Made by a program: the position numbers and the translations under genes. Shown piece after piece: positions 34,952 to 45,226 of a stretch of 64,000 nucleotides of DNA. A model generated the notes under the pieces. It saw only the letters and a program-made list of their open reading frames with translations, made no database searches and was not told the origin of the DNA. The stretch is from an uncultured Pelagibacteraceae bacterium (GTDB lineage: Bacteria > Pseudomonadota > Alphaproteobacteria > Pelagibacterales > Pelagibacteraceae), in NCBI GenBank assembly GCA_902591535.1, contig CACJBA010000001.1:62001-126000 (forward strand), in the 5' to 3' direction. Numbering within the stretch: position 1 is the stretch's first letter; each line of letters starts with the position of its first letter.

Positions 34952-34970
34952 AAAACTACATACAGTTTAT

Positions 34971-34992
34971 GAGCCCACATTAATGTGGGCTC
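34971..34992 (+). terminator. Strong hairpin after dctP (terminator or mRNA-stabilising stem)
   Basis: GAGCCCACAT and ATGTGGGCTC form a 10-base-pair stem with a two-base tip. The following sequence (ATTTAATC) is not a clean T run, so termination may be partial. Placement between a binding-protein gene and enzymes 20 bases downstream fits differential expression within one operon. Confidence 0.6.
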
Positions 34993-35014
34993 ATTTAATC
35001 TAAGGAATTTTTAA

Positions 35015-35989
35015 ATGGCTATTACAGCTCTAAGTTACATTGGAGTAAACTCAGATAAATTTGAAGACTGGTCAGACTACAGTCAAAAAAAATTAGGAAT
35101 GCAACTAGTTGATAGAGGTAAAGACATTCTCTCTTTTAGAATGGATGATCAAAAACAGCGTCTAACAATTACTGGAGAAAAAGGTGACAATCTTGGATTT
35201 ATGGGTTGGGAAGTTGAAAATAAAGAAGATTTACAATTTTTTGCCACAAAACTAGAAAAAAATAAAATTGATGTACATCAAGGAAAAAATTCATTTGCTG
35301 ACAAGAGATTTGTTGAAGATTTAATTTATTTTAATGACCCACAAGGTAATAGAGTTGAATTAGTCTATAAACCAATGAATGATACTGATCCATTCAAACC
35401 AGGTCGTCCAATTTCAGGATTTAAAACTGGTGCATTAGGAATGGGTCATGCAGTTATTCATGTTAAAAAAATTGATGATTTAATACCATTTTATACAGAA
35501 GTTTTAGGTTTTAAAATTAGTGATTACAGTCATACACCTATTTCCCTATGTTTTTTTCATGTGAATGGTCGACATCATAGTTTAGCGTTATTTGGATCTG
35601 GAAGAACAGGCTTCCATCATTTTATGGTCGAGTACAACAGTCTTGATGATGTTGGTCAAGGATATGACTTGTTACAATATGAGGAAAATAAAATTGCTTA
35701 TACTTTAGGAAGACACACCAATGATTATATGACGTCATTTTATTCAATAACACCATCTGGTTTTTTTATTGAAAATGGATGGGGTGGAAGAATTATTGAT
35801 CCTAAAACATGGAAACCTATTGAAACTTTTGAAGGACCAAGTTTTTGGGGTCATGAAAGATTGTATTTACCAGATGAAGAAAGAATGAAATTTAGAAATA
35901 AAAGATTAGAAACCGCTTCTGAAGGAAAACAAGCGCCACTTTTTATTGATTGCCCTTGGTTATATTCAAATACTATAAACAAAAAATAA
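35015..35989 (+). CDS. Type I extradiol (meta-cleavage) dioxygenase, BphC-like
   Basis: Fe(II) enzyme opening catechol rings next to the hydroxyls. It has 324 residues in two VOC domains, as in BphC. Metal ligands are in place: H145 (LGMGHAVIH), a His of the HHFMVE pair (201-202) and E253 (PSGFFIENGWGG). The second-sphere residues expected from BphC are also present: His in GRHHSLAL (187-188), H234 in GRHTNDYM and Y243 in SFYSITPSG. The catechol substrate is unknown. It forms a probable operon with dctP and the flavin hydroxylase. Confidence 0.87.
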   Translation: MAITALSYIGVNSDKFEDWSDYSQKKLGMQLVDRGKDILSFRMDDQKQRLTITGEKGDNLGFMGWEVENKEDLQFFATKLEKNKIDVHQGKNSFADKRFVEDLIYFNDPQGNRVELVYKPMNDTDPFKPGRPISGFKTGALGMGHAVIHVKKIDDLIPFYTEVLGFKISDYSHTPISLCFFHVNGRHHSLALFGSGRTGFHHFMVEYNSLDDVGQGYDLLQYEENKIAYTLGRHTNDYMTSFYSITPSGFFIENGWGGRIIDPKTWKPIETFEGPSFWGHERLYLPDEERMKFRNKRLETASEGKQAPLFIDCPWLYSNTINKK

Positions 35990-36008
35990 CAGGATTATTA
36001 TTTTGTAA

Positions 36009-37469
36009 ATGAAAAAGTATGATGTTGTAATTGTAGGTTTTGGTCCAACAGGGGGCACTTTAGCAAATTTATTAGCTCTGCATGGTTTTTCAATTTTAGT
36101 TTTAGAAAAGGAAAAAAGTTTTTATCCATTACCAAGAGCAGTACACTTTGATGACGAAGTAATGAGAGTGTTTGAAACTATTGGTATAACTGATACTTTT
36201 TTAAAACATACAATCATAAATAAAGGAACAAAATTTGTTGATAAAAAAAATAGAGTAATTTTAGATTGGCCAAGACCAAGAGAAATCACAGACAATGGAT
36301 GGTATCCTAGTTATAGGTTTAATCAACCTGATTTAGAGAGAGAACTTAGAAAGAAACTAAAGTCTTACAAAAAAGTTGAAATTAGACAAAACTCTAATGT
36401 TAAAAAAATCATAAATAAAAAAAATAAGGTAAATATTATATTTGAAGATATTAATTCAAAAAAAATACTTAACATACAATCAAAATATTTAATTGGTTGT
36501 GATGGTGCAAATTCAATAACAAGATCACAAATGAAAACAAAAATGAAAAATCTTGGTTTTACTCAAAAATGGGCGGTTATAGATTTAATATTAACCAAAA
36601 GTAAAAAAGATTTACCAGATAGGACCATTCAATACTCAAATCCTACAAGACCCGCTACTTATTGTAGAAATGTAGGTAAAAGAAGAAGATGGGAGTTTGC
36701 AATTAAAAAAACTGAGAATATAGAGACTATTCTTTCTGATAAGTATATTTGGAATTTTTTAAAACCTTGGCTTAAGAAAAAAGAAGCTAAAATGGAGAGA
36801 AAAACAATATACACATTCCAATCTGCATTAGCTAAAAGTTGGCAAAAAGGCAGAATTTTTTTAGCTGGAGATGCTGCACATTTGATGCCACCATTTATGG
36901 GTCAAGGAATGTGTGCTGGTATTAGAGATGTTTCAAATCTTGCATGGAAGATTTCGCTTTGTTTAAAGAACAAACATGATGATAAGCTTTTAAATACTTA
37001 TCAATCCGAAAGATCTTCAAACGTTAAGGAATATATAGAAACCACAATGCGTATGGGAGAGTTTGTCAATGCAGTAGGAAAATCACCAATAACCAATAAT
37101 ATTTCTGCAGATAGCAAAGGCAGAAAAAGTATGAAATCAATAAAACCTAGACTTGGAAGAGGTTTAGGTGATTTAAAAGATAAGTTTCGAGGAAAAGTTT
37201 TTCCACAATATATAATTAAGAACAATAAAAAATTAGATGAAAAATTTTCTTTAAAGCCTGCTTTAGTTATATCAGATGAAATAAAAAAAAATATACCCTC
37301 AAAAATTAAATTAATAAGATCTAAAAATATTAAAAATTTAGAACTCTTTTTTAAGGAACATAATTGTAAGGCAGTTATAGTTAGACCAGATAGATTTATT
37401 CTTTCGTCATGTAAATCAGTTAAAGATTTTAACTCTTATTTATCTAAAAATTTATATTATCTAGTTTAA
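36009..37469 (+). CDS. FAD-dependent aromatic hydroxylase, MhpA-like
   Basis: A 486-residue class A flavoprotein monooxygenase. The N-terminal FAD site is VVIVGFGPTGGTLANLLAL (GxGxxG at residues 10-15) and the second FAD site GRIFLAGDAAHLMPPFMGQGMCAGIRD. These and LPRAVHFDDEVMRVFE match 3-(3-hydroxyphenyl)propionate hydroxylase and resorcinol/phenol hydroxylases. It probably hydroxylates a monohydroxylated aromatic to the catechol opened by the preceding dioxygenase. The last 9 bases overlap the convergent BKACE gene. Confidence 0.87.
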   Translation: MKKYDVVIVGFGPTGGTLANLLALHGFSILVLEKEKSFYPLPRAVHFDDEVMRVFETIGITDTFLKHTIINKGTKFVDKKNRVILDWPRPREITDNGWYPSYRFNQPDLERELRKKLKSYKKVEIRQNSNVKKIINKKNKVNIIFEDINSKKILNIQSKYLIGCDGANSITRSQMKTKMKNLGFTQKWAVIDLILTKSKKDLPDRTIQYSNPTRPATYCRNVGKRRRWEFAIKKTENIETILSDKYIWNFLKPWLKKKEAKMERKTIYTFQSALAKSWQKGRIFLAGDAAHLMPPFMGQGMCAGIRDVSNLAWKISLCLKNKHDDKLLNTYQSERSSNVKEYIETTMRMGEFVNAVGKSPITNNISADSKGRKSMKSIKPRLGRGLGDLKDKFRGKVFPQYIIKNNKKLDEKFSLKPALVISDEIKKNIPSKIKLIRSKNIKNLELFFKEHNCKAVIVRPDRFILSSCKSVKDFNSYLSKNLYYLV

Positions 37470-38246
37470 TTTAAATAATTTATTGATTGCATCAACTTTC
37501 ATATGATTATCTGATGCAATTTCACCATTAGGCATAAATAATGAATTTTCAAATCCAACTCTAATTTTACCTCCAAGACTTACAGCTTTTTCTAAGCAAC
37601 TCATTTCTTCTTTCCCAAAAGCACATATCGACCAATCAAGTTTTATTTTTTTTTCTTCCATTTTTTTTATAAATAATGAAATATTATCTGGATAACTTAT
37701 TCTTCCACTATAGTGCCCAATTACAAATAAACACCAAGCATCATTAATTTGAACCTCTGCTTTATTAAGTAAATTGATTAATAAATCAATATCTTCAGGC
37801 TGATAAAGTATATGTTGAATTTTAGTACCTGCTTCAGTTAGATATTTATAAAGTTTAATATCTTCATTTTCTGGATTTCTTGAAGGGATTAATTCAGATG
37901 TTCCAATTGATGCTCCTGGTGGTGTTACATCGTATGCAAGTTTTCTCATATCAGCTGGAGAGTATTTTCCAACTGCTTCAGTAGTAACTTGGATATGCAT
38001 ATTGGGTACCTGATGCTCTAATTCATTTAAGGCCTCTTTATATAGTCCAGCATCCAAAACATGTTGTCCTTCCTTATCTCTAACATGTAAATGGATTGCA
38101 CCTGCACCTGCTTTATAACAAGATTTTGCTGTTTCTACTGTTTCACTTATTGTTAATGGAACAGCTGGGTGATCTTTTTTTACTTTTCTAGCCCCATTCG
38201 GAGCTACCATTAATTTAGGTAACTTTTCTGGTTTATAAAAACTCAT
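37461..38246 (-). CDS. Beta-keto acid cleavage enzyme (BKACE, DUF849)
   Basis: A 261-residue zinc TIM-barrel enzyme. The family condenses a beta-keto acid with acetyl-CoA to give acetoacetate and a new CoA ester, as in 3-keto-5-aminohexanoate cleavage. Visible elements are VPLTISETVETAKSCYKAGAGAIHLHVRD (the HLHVRD metal-binding strand) and TPPGASIGTSELIPSR. Keto acid specificity varies greatly and is not predictable here. It is preceded 4 bases upstream by a small gene on the same strand. Neighbouring ring-cleavage genes make a catabolic role plausible. Confidence 0.87.
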   Translation of the reverse strand: MSFYKPEKLPKLMVAPNGARKVKKDHPAVPLTISETVETAKSCYKAGAGAIHLHVRDKEGQHVLDAGLYKEALNELEHQVPNMHIQVTTEAVGKYSPADMRKLAYDVTPPGASIGTSELIPSRNPENEDIKLYKYLTEAGTKIQHILYQPEDIDLLINLLNKAEVQINDAWCLFVIGHYSGRISYPDNISLFIKKMEEKKIKLDWSICAFGKEEMSCLEKAVSLGGKIRVGFENSLFMPNGEIASDNHMKVDAINKLFKLN

Positions 38247-38250
38247 TCAT

Positions 38251-38472
38251 TTAACAACAACTACAGCTTTTTTTATTAGCTTTCGGTTGCTCATCAGCTT
38301 CTGAACTTTCTAATTCTTTTTTCTCATCTTCAATAGCTTTTTGCTTTTTTGAAATTTTGTCTTCAAAGTAATCATATAAAGAAGCAAAGCCTAATTTAGA
38401 TGCTCTTTTTTCCTCATAGCTTCTTCGACCCTTAAGATTTTCTATTATTTTGACTATTTCTTGGTTTTGCAT
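38251..38472 (-). CDS. Small hypothetical protein with a CSCC tail
   Basis: No known family recognised. It has 73 residues, helical and charged (REYDE-like YEEKRASKLGFASLYDYFEDKISKKQKAIEDEKKELES), then a flexible tail ending in KKSCSCC. The three clustered C-terminal cysteines could bind metal or form redox bonds. It is encoded 4 bases upstream of BKACE on the same strand, so the two are probably co-transcribed. It may be an independent conserved small protein. Confidence 0.6.
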   Translation of the reverse strand: MQNQEIVKIIENLKGRRSYEEKRASKLGFASLYDYFEDKISKKQKAIEDEKKELESSEADEQPKANKKSCSCC

Positions 38473-38558
38473 GCCTCTTTTTTATTAAAAAAGCTAAATA
38501 ATTCAAGCTCTAATAATTGACAAATAATAAAAAATTTTTTTTGTGCTAGGATAATGGA

Positions 38559-39368
38559 ATGAATATAAGTCAAAAAATACTCGAAAAATCTAAAGGCAGA
38601 TTAGAAATCAAAATAAAAGATCAAAATTTACAAAAACTTTATCAACAAGGATCTTTAAAAGCTTTGATGCCGGATTTTCATGAAAATTTAAAACAATTAA
38701 TGCTTATAAATACTGCTGGTGGAATTACCAGTGGAGATGAATACAATTGCGATATAGAGATTGATAAATCGAATCTTTGTATTTCAACCCAGGCGGCAGA
38801 AAAAATTTACAGTGGGTTTGGCAATCCAGCAAATTTAGAAATTAATTTAAATTTGTTAAATAATTCAAGTTTATTTTGGTTACCTAAAGAATTAATTTTA
38901 TTTAATAATTGTAATTTAAAAAGAAAAATAAATTTTAATTTATCTAAAGATTCAAATTTACTAATTTGTGAAAATATTATTTTTGGACGTACTTCAATGA
39001 AGGAGGTATTTGAAAAAGGATATTTTTCAGATTTTTGGAATATTAATATAGAAAATAAATTAATTCATACAGAGGCAATAAATACAAATTTTTTTGAGAA
39101 AAAATATTTGAATAGTTTTTCTACATTAAATAATAATTCTGCAATTGCGACAATTATTATTGTAGGAAAAAAATTTTTGAATAATCTGAATAATTTACCT
39201 GAAACTCTAACAAATAATGAAAATACAACTTCAAATTATTCTCACTGGGACAATAAATTGATCGTAAGATTTTTATCTAAGGATAGTTATAATCTTAAAT
39301 TTGCAATTGATAAAATTTTGTCTTATTTTTCTGAAGGTTCAAAAATACCAAGAATATGGAATATCTAA
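38559..39368 (+). CDS. ureD: Urease accessory protein UreD
   Basis: Scaffold that joins UreF and UreG to apo-urease for nickel insertion. The 269-residue protein carries the UreD segments LMLINTAGGITSGDEYNCDIEI, STQAAEKIYSG, FWLPKELILFNN and ICENIIFGRTSM. It opens the urease cluster, and the stop is followed immediately by ureA. It is quite AT-rich in coding bias (many Asn, Ile and Lys), like its neighbours, so base composition gives no sign of recent transfer. Confidence 0.93.
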   Translation: MNISQKILEKSKGRLEIKIKDQNLQKLYQQGSLKALMPDFHENLKQLMLINTAGGITSGDEYNCDIEIDKSNLCISTQAAEKIYSGFGNPANLEINLNLLNNSSLFWLPKELILFNNCNLKRKINFNLSKDSNLLICENIIFGRTSMKEVFEKGYFSDFWNINIENKLIHTEAINTNFFEKKYLNSFSTLNNNSAIATIIIVGKKFLNNLNNLPETLTNNENTTSNYSHWDNKLIVRFLSKDSYNLKFAIDKILSYFSEGSKIPRIWNI

Positions 39369-39671
39369 ATGAAATTGACTCCTAGAGAAAAAGATAAACT
39401 TTTAATAAGTCTTGCAGCAATTGTTGCTAAAAATCGGTTATCAAAAGGTATAAAATTAAATTATCCAGAAGCTATAGCTTTAATAACAGATTTTGTAATT
39501 GAGGGAGCCAGAGAAGGCAAAAGTGTTGCAGAATTGATGGAGGCAGGAGCTCATGTTATAAAAAAAAAAGATTGCATGGAAGGCATTCCAGATATGGTGA
39601 AAGAAGTTCAGGTAGAAGCTACTTTTCCTGATGGAACTAAATTAGTAACAGTGCACAAACCTATTAGGTGA
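39369..39671 (+). CDS. ureA: Urease gamma subunit
   Basis: Smallest structural subunit of the nickel enzyme that hydrolyses urea to ammonia and carbamate. The 100 residues match the family, beginning [20 protein letters not shown] and containing [21 protein letters not shown] and [27 protein letters not shown]. It is coupled to ureD and followed 7 bases later by ureB; no fusion of gamma and beta is present. Confidence 0.97.
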   Translation: MKLTPREKDKLLISLAAIVAKNRLSKGIKLNYPEAIALITDFVIEGAREGKSVAELMEAGAHVIKKKDCMEGIPDMVKEVQVEATFPDGTKLVTVHKPIR

Positions 39672-39678
39672 TAATATT

Positions 39679-39984
39679 ATGAAGCCAGGTGAAGTAATTA
39701 CAAAAAACGAGGAAATAGAATTAAATAAAGACTCTAAAGTTACTAAGATAAAAATTTCTAATTCTGGAGATAGACCTGTACAAGTTGGAAGCCATTATCA
39801 TTTTTTTGAAACAAATGAGTATTTAGTTTTTGACAGGGAATTATCATATGGAAAAAGATTAAATATACCTTCAGGAACTGCTGTAAGATTTGAGCCAGGT
39901 CAATCTAAAGATGTTGAGCTTATAGAAATAAATGGATCAAAAAAAATATACGGGTTCAATAAGAAAGTTATGGGGAAATTATAA
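39679..39984 (+). CDS. ureB: Urease beta subunit
   Basis: Structural subunit, 101 residues, starting [18 protein letters not shown]. It holds the conserved [18 protein letters not shown] and [22 protein letters not shown] segments. The gene overlaps ureC by 1 base (TAATG). Separate gamma, beta and alpha subunits are the usual bacterial arrangement. Confidence 0.97.
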   Translation: MKPGEVITKNEEIELNKDSKVTKIKISNSGDRPVQVGSHYHFFETNEYLVFDRELSYGKRLNIPSGTAVRFEPGQSKDVELIEINGSKKIYGFNKKVMGKL

Positions 39985-41690
39985 TGGCCAAAATTTCTAG
40001 AGCAGCTTATGCGGATATGTATGGGCCTACAACAGGAGACAAAGTAAGGCTCGCAGATACTGACTTATATATTGAGGTTGAAAACGATCTAACAACTTAT
40101 GGTGAAGAGGTAAAGTTTGGTGGTGGAAAAGTAATTAGAGATGGGATGGGTCAATCTCAAATTAGTAGAAAAAAAGGAGCTGCAGATACAGTTATAACTA
40201 ATGCTTTAATTGTTGATGTAAATGGAATTTATAAAGCTGATGTTGGTTTAAAGGATGGAAAAATAATTGAAATTGGTAAAGCTGGAAATCCAGACACTCA
40301 ATCTGAAGTAAATATTATTATTGGTCCAGGAACAGAGATAATTGCAGGTGAAGGAAAAATTTTAACAGCAGGGGGTTTTGATAGTCATATTCATTATATA
40401 TGCCCCCAACAAATTGATGATGCTTTACATTCAGGTATCACGACTATGCTCGGAGGAGGTACTGGACCTGCTCATGGTACACTTGCAACAACTTGTACGC
40501 CGGGACCATGGCATATACAAAGAATGATCCAATCTGCTGATGGTTTTTCTATGAATTTAGCTTTTGCTGGGAAAGGAAATTCTTCATTACCAGAAGGTCT
40601 TGAGGAACAAATTCTAGCCGGAGCCTCAGCACTTAAACTACATGAGGATTGGGGAACCACTCCTGGAGCAATTGATAATTGTTTAAATATTGCTGACAAA
40701 AATGATGTACAAGTAATGATTCACACAGACACTTTAAATGAAAGTGGTTTTGTAGAAAATACCATCAAAGCAATTAACAAACGAACTATTCATGCTTTTC
40801 ATACAGAGGGTGCTGGCGGTGGACATGCACCAGATATAATTAAAGTTTGTGGAGAAGAGTATGTTATTCCTTCTTCAACAAATCCAACCAGACCATATAC
40901 AGTCAATACAATAGAAGAACATTTAGATATGTTAATGGTGTGTCACCATCTTGATAAATCAATTCCGGAGGATGTAGCATTTGCTGAAAGTAGAATAAGA
41001 AGAGAAACTATTGCAGCAGAAGATATCCTTCATGATATGGGTGCCTTTTCAATTATTGCATCAGATAGTCAGGCAATGGGAAGAGTAGGAGAAGTTATCA
41101 TTAGAACTTGGCAAACCGCACATAAAATGAAAGTTCAAAGAGGAAGTTTGCCAGAGGAAAAAGGGGATAATGATAATTTTAGAGTTAAGAGATATTTAGC
41201 AAAATACACAATTAATCCTGCAATTGCTCATGGAATTTCAAAACATATTGGTAGTATTGAAAAAAATAAACGTGCAGATTTAGTTCTGTGGGATCCAGCA
41301 TTCTTTGGTGCTAAACCAGAAATGATTTTAATAGGAGGAAGTATAGCTTGTGCGCAGATGGGAGACCCAAATGCATCAATTCCAACTCCACAGCCAGTAT
41401 ACACTAGACCAATGTTTTCATCATTTGGAACTTCTTTAGAGAAATCTTCAGTAATTTTCACAAGTAAACTAGCTCTTGAAAAGAATTCTTTAAAAGATGC
41501 AGGTATTAGAAAAGACTTATTACCTGTAGAAAACACAAGAGCCATTTCTAAAAAAGATATGATTTTAAACAACAAGTGTCCAAAAATTGAGGTAAATCCT
41601 GAGACATACGAGGTGAAAGCTGATGGTGAGATAATTACCTGTGAACCAGCTAAAGAACTTCCTTTGGCACAAAGATATTTTATGTTTTAG
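39984..41690 (+). CDS. ureC: Urease alpha (catalytic) subunit
   Basis: Di-nickel catalytic subunit, 568 residues as expected. The nickel-binding HIHYICPQQ (two His), the carbamylated lysine in [38 protein letters not shown] and the active-site flap [22 protein letters not shown] are all intact, so the enzyme should be functional. All needed accessory genes (D, E, F, G) are in the cluster. No urea transporter gene is adjacent, so uptake may rely on diffusion or on genes elsewhere. Confidence 0.98.
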   Translation: MAKISRAAYADMYGPTTGDKVRLADTDLYIEVENDLTTYGEEVKFGGGKVIRDGMGQSQISRKKGAADTVITNALIVDVNGIYKADVGLKDGKIIEIGKAGNPDTQSEVNIIIGPGTEIIAGEGKILTAGGFDSHIHYICPQQIDDALHSGITTMLGGGTGPAHGTLATTCTPGPWHIQRMIQSADGFSMNLAFAGKGNSSLPEGLEEQILAGASALKLHEDWGTTPGAIDNCLNIADKNDVQVMIHTDTLNESGFVENTIKAINKRTIHAFHTEGAGGGHAPDIIKVCGEEYVIPSSTNPTRPYTVNTIEEHLDMLMVCHHLDKSIPEDVAFAESRIRRETIAAEDILHDMGAFSIIASDSQAMGRVGEVIIRTWQTAHKMKVQRGSLPEEKGDNDNFRVKRYLAKYTINPAIAHGISKHIGSIEKNKRADLVLWDPAFFGAKPEMILIGGSIACAQMGDPNASIPTPQPVYTRPMFSSFGTSLEKSSVIFTSKLALEKNSLKDAGIRKDLLPVENTRAISKKDMILNNKCPKIEVNPETYEVKADGEIITCEPAKELPLAQRYFMF

Positions 41691-41693
41691 CTT

Positions 41694-42137
41694 ATGGATA
41701 ATTGTTTTTTAATAGTTAATAAAATTGCCAAAAATAAAGCAAAAGATCACATATCTTTATCTTATGATGAGAGATTTTTAAGAAGAAAAAAACTTGTTTC
41801 AGATAATGGTTTTGAATTTTTAGTCAATTTACCAGAGACAAAATCACTTTCAGAAAATCAAGCGTTTAGGCTTCAAAGCGGAAATTTAATTTTAATTAAA
41901 AACAAAAAAGAAAATTTATTAGAAATAAAAGGAAAAAATTTAATGCAATTGATTTGGCATATTGGAAATAGGCACATGCCATGCCAAATTGAAAAAGACA
42001 AAATTTTTATTCAGTATGATGAAGTAATAAAAAAAATGATATTAAAATTAGGTGGAAAGGTAAAGAAAGTTTCAAGACCTTTTAAACCAGAGGGAGGAGC
42101 ATATGGAATTGGTAGAACCCATAGCCATAGACACTAA
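41694..42137 (+). CDS. ureE: Urease accessory nickel-binding protein UreE
   Basis: Nickel metallochaperone, 147 residues. Visible are the family's DRFLRRKKL-like segment after the N-terminus, LMQLIWHIGNRHMPCQIE (with the conserved metal-binding His region) and the C-terminal [20 protein letters not shown]. The His-rich tail is short compared with Klebsiella UreE. Its 3' end overlaps the ureF start by 35 bases. Confidence 0.92.
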   Translation: MDNCFLIVNKIAKNKAKDHISLSYDERFLRRKKLVSDNGFEFLVNLPETKSLSENQAFRLQSGNLILIKNKKENLLEIKGKNLMQLIWHIGNRHMPCQIEKDKIFIQYDEVIKKMILKLGGKVKKVSRPFKPEGGAYGIGRTHSHRH

Positions 42138-42783
42138 AATAAAAAGTAAAAAAGATTTAAAAGAGTCTTTACAAATTCTTCAAACTTGGTTTTCACCATC
42201 ATTTCCCGTTGGAAGTTTTTCATACTCTCATGGTTTGGAGGCAATGATTAATGATAATTTAATTAAGTCAAAAGAGGATATTTTGGATTATTTAAAATGT
42301 ATTTTAAAATATGGAACTGGTAAAAATGACGTAATTTTAATGAAATATACTTATCATGGAGAAGAGTTAAATGAATTAGCTCTATCTCTTTGTCCATCTA
42401 AAGAAAGAAAAATAGAGTCTACTGAGATGGGTAATGCATTTAGAAAAGTTTTAGCTGATAGTTGGGATTTTGAAATTAAAGAAAACACCGCTTATCCAAT
42501 TGCAGTTGCTAAAGCAGCCAAACATTTTGATATACCCTTAAATTTAACGATTGTATCTTATCTGCAATCTTTTGTTTCAAATCTAATAAATGTCTGTATC
42601 AAACATATACCGATTGGACAAAAAATGGGACAGGACTGTATTATAAAAACTTATGACTTAATAAGAGAAATAGAAAAACAAAGTGATAATTTAAATTTAG
42701 AGGACTTAGGTGGAATTTGTTTTAATAGTGATATTTATAGTATTAAGCATGAAAATTTGAAAACACGAATTTATAAAACATGA
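42103..42783 (+). CDS. ureF: Urease accessory protein UreF
   Basis: Helical accessory protein, 226 residues, that gates GTP hydrolysis by UreG in the activation complex. Conserved segments include [23 protein letters not shown] and a C-terminal [12 protein letters not shown]. The start at 42103 lies inside ureE; I kept it because the core begins near residue 23, no other ATG precedes the core, and a 35-base overlap is common in this gene order. It overlaps ureG by 4 bases. Confidence 0.9.
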   Translation: MELVEPIAIDTKIKSKKDLKESLQILQTWFSPSFPVGSFSYSHGLEAMINDNLIKSKEDILDYLKCILKYGTGKNDVILMKYTYHGEELNELALSLCPSKERKIESTEMGNAFRKVLADSWDFEIKENTAYPIAVAKAAKHFDIPLNLTIVSYLQSFVSNLINVCIKHIPIGQKMGQDCIIKTYDLIREIEKQSDNLNLEDLGGICFNSDIYSIKHENLKTRIYKT

Positions 42784-43391
42784 AAAATATAAATGGACCT
42801 TTAAAAGTTGGAATAGGAGGACCTGTTGGTGCAGGAAAGACAAGTTTGACCGCTGAACTCTGTAAGTTTTTATCAAAGAAAATTTCTATGGCTGTAATAT
42901 CAAACGATATTTATACAAAAGAGGATGCAGAATTTTTAATGAAAGTTCAGGCTTTACCTCTTGAGAGAATCAAAGGAGTTGAAACAGGAGGGTGTCCACA
43001 TACTGCAATACGTGAAGATGCTTCAATTAATATGCTTGCTGTAGAAAACATGAAAAAAAAATTTCCTGATCTTGATTTAATTTTAATTGAGTCTGGTGGA
43101 GATAATTTAGCAGCAACTTTTAGTCCAGAATTAGTTGATCTATCTATTTATGTTATTGATGTTGGAATGGGTGGCGATATTCCAAGAAAAGGTGGTCCTG
43201 CTATTCAAAAGTCAGACTTGTTAATTATTAACAAAACAGATTTAGCTCCTCATGTAGAAGTTAATCTGGAAACCATGAAAGAAGACGTAAAAAAGGCCCG
43301 AAATGGCTTACCTTATGTTTTTTGCCAAATGAAAAAGCAAATTGGCGTTGAAGATGTTGCTAAATTCTTATTTTCATCAGGTGGACTATAG
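42780..43391 (+). CDS. ureG: Urease accessory GTPase UreG
   Basis: SIMIBI GTPase, 203 residues, that delivers nickel to urease. It has the P-loop [40 protein letters not shown] (conserved Cys-Pro-His nickel site), [17 protein letters not shown] and [10 protein letters not shown]. It ends the urease cluster and is convergent with umuC 9 bases away. Confidence 0.97.
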   Translation: MKNINGPLKVGIGGPVGAGKTSLTAELCKFLSKKISMAVISNDIYTKEDAEFLMKVQALPLERIKGVETGGCPHTAIREDASINMLAVENMKKKFPDLDLILIESGGDNLAATFSPELVDLSIYVIDVGMGGDIPRKGGPAIQKSDLLIINKTDLAPHVEVNLETMKEDVKKARNGLPYVFCQMKKQIGVEDVAKFLFSSGGL

Positions 43392-43400
43392 AGTTTTTTA

Positions 43401-44678
43401 TTATGCTCTAATTGTTGGTAGACAATAGAAATCAGCTGTATCAATTTTAGAAGAATACTGTCTTCGCATATTCCACTTCTTATGAACCCCAGCACTTGCA
43501 ACACTCAAAGTCGATCTTCCGTATCGATGATTAGTGTTATCAATTGATCGCATCAAGCTATTAATTTTTTCATCTTTTTCAGATGTAAATAAATTTGTTT
43601 TATCACTAGCATTCGATAATCCTGTTAGCATCACACCTGCTTTTTGATAACGGTAACCATTTTTAAAAATACTCTCAAGTATTGAAACTGCTGTCTTAAC
43701 TGTTTCAATACTATTGTTTGTTGCAATTGGAAAATCAACTGTCTTTGCATTTGAGTAATAACCAAAGTTTCTTTGGAAAGGACTGGTTCTAACAAAAACT
43801 GTAATTGCTTTTGCAACTAAAGATTCTGATCTAATTTTTTCAGATGCGTTTAGACAATAGTTAGCAACTGCTTCTTTTAATTCTTGGAAAGTTTCAATTC
43901 TTTTTCCAAATGATCTTGAAACTACACAGCTCTTTCTTTTAGTGGTGGTCGTCTCTAATCCAATACAAGAAATTCCTCTAAGCTCCATTGCAGTTCTTGA
44001 ACTTAGAACATTTGAACTTTTCTTGATCCATGTATTAGATTTATTCTTAAGTTGTTTAGCATTATAAATTCCATGCTTTTGATAAAATTTAGTTAATTGT
44101 CTTCCAACACCCCAGACATCGTTAATTTCAACTTTTTCTAAAATAGGATCTAAATTTTCAATACCAATTAAACTTGTCACCCCTGATTGTTTTTTCTTTG
44201 CAATATGATTTGCAACTTTACTTAAAGTTTTTGTGTTGGCTATTCCAATACTGGTTGGAATACCAGTCCACTGTAAAACTGTTTCTCTAATTTCTTTTCC
44301 AACTTTTTCTACTTCACTGTCAGGAAAGTTTGATAAATCTAAAAATGCTTCATCAATTGAATAAACTTCTATTTCTGAATTAAATCTTTTGAGTGTTCGC
44401 ATTACTCTTCTCGATAAATCTCCGTATAAAGAATAGTTTGAAGAAAATACTTCAACTTTATTTTTAAGAATAATATCTTTTGCTTTAAAGTAGGGCTCTC
44501 CCATTTTAATTCCTAAAGCTTTTGCTTCATTCGATCTTGAAATAATACAGCCATCATTATTGGATAAAACTACAACAGGTTTTCTTCTTATTTTAGGATT
44601 GAATAATCTTTCACAAGAAACATAAAAAGAATTACAATCAATTAATGCTATTTTTTTAGTACGTAGAATGGATGACAT
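43401..44678 (-). CDS. umuC: Y-family DNA polymerase V catalytic subunit
   Basis: Translesion polymerase subunit. Its roughly 425 residues show the Y-family signatures [15 protein letters not shown] (metal-binding Asp) and [15 protein letters not shown], then [10 protein letters not shown] (helix-hairpin-helix) and a C-terminal little-finger domain. I chose the ATG at 44678 with a GGGGGG tract 9 bases upstream; an in-frame TTG at 44687 is also possible. The start overlaps the end of umuD by 23 bases, indicating coupled translation. It works with UmuD' and RecA filaments. Confidence 0.93.
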   Translation of the reverse strand: MSSILRTKKIALIDCNSFYVSCERLFNPKIRRKPVVVLSNNDGCIISRSNEAKALGIKMGEPYFKAKDIILKNKVEVFSSNYSLYGDLSRRVMRTLKRFNSEIEVYSIDEAFLDLSNFPDSEVEKVGKEIRETVLQWTGIPTSIGIANTKTLSKVANHIAKKKQSGVTSLIGIENLDPILEKVEINDVWGVGRQLTKFYQKHGIYNAKQLKNKSNTWIKKSSNVLSSRTAMELRGISCIGLETTTTKRKSCVVSRSFGKRIETFQELKEAVANYCLNASEKIRSESLVAKAITVFVRTSPFQRNFGYYSNAKTVDFPIATNNSIETVKTAVSILESIFKNGYRYQKAGVMLTGLSNASDKTNLFTSEKDEKINSLMRSIDNTNHRYGRSTLSVASAGVHKKWNMRRQYSSKIDTADFYCLPTIRA

Positions 44679-45081
44679 AAGTAACAACCCCCCAAATAAA
44701 AATATCTTGTTCTTCGTTAATTAAAATTCTGTCAGAAAATTCTTTAGAACCAGAAGTTAAAAATTTTTTATCTCTTTCTTGAACTAAAGTTTTAACCACA
44801 AGCTCATCATGAACATTCGCAATCACAGTTGAAAAGTTTTTTGGTTTTAAACTTTTATCAACCACTAATAAGTCACCATCATTAATCCCAACATCGACCA
44901 TAGATTTACCTTGAACTCTGATGATGAAAGTTGCTGGAACATTTTTTATTAAATGCATGTTTAGATCAATATCTTCTTCGATATAATCAGTAGCAGGGGA
45001 AGGAAAACCAGCGCCTGCTTTATGCAGATAATAAGGGATTGTTAGTTTCATGTTCTTGTTTTGTTCTAATTTATAGACCAT
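44656..45081 (-). CDS. umuD: UmuD-type self-cleaving polymerase V subunit
   Basis: A 141-residue S24-family protein that cleaves itself on RecA filaments to form active UmuD'. The cleavage site falls at A24-G25 (AGAGFPSPA), the nucleophile is S60 (QGKSMVD) and the general base K97 (LVVKTL). These numbers match those of E. coli UmuD (C24-G25, S60, K97), which supports the start at 45081. It is first in the umuDC operon. Direct repeats like an alphaproteobacterial LexA box lie 43-69 bases upstream. Confidence 0.93.
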   Translation of the reverse strand: MVYKLEQNKNMKLTIPYYLHKAGAGFPSPATDYIEEDIDLNMHLIKNVPATFIIRVQGKSMVDVGINDGDLLVVDKSLKPKNFSTVIANVHDELVVKTLVQERDKKFLTSGSKEFSDRILINEEQDIFIWGVVTYVIHSTY

Positions 45082-45123
45082 TTATACATTACACTCAAGA
45101 GGTTGTATTTTGAGTCCGTAATT

Positions 45124-45150
45124 GAATCAAAAGTGAATCAAAACGTGAAC
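45124..45150 (-). promoter_or_regulatory. Candidate LexA-like operator of umuDC
   Basis: Read on the plus strand, GAAT (45124), GAAT (45135) and GAAC (45147) repeat at 11- and 12-base steps. The first pair fits GAAT-N7-GAAT, close to the alphaproteobacterial SOS box GAAC-N7-GAAC. A similar 15-mer stands upstream of recA. No lexA gene is in this window. Confidence 0.4.
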
Positions 45151-45226
45151 ATCAAAAACAACATTTGGTGGACATGTGGATAACTTTTACAATAAGTAGT
45201 CTTAAAGTGATTTAAAAAGGAAAATT

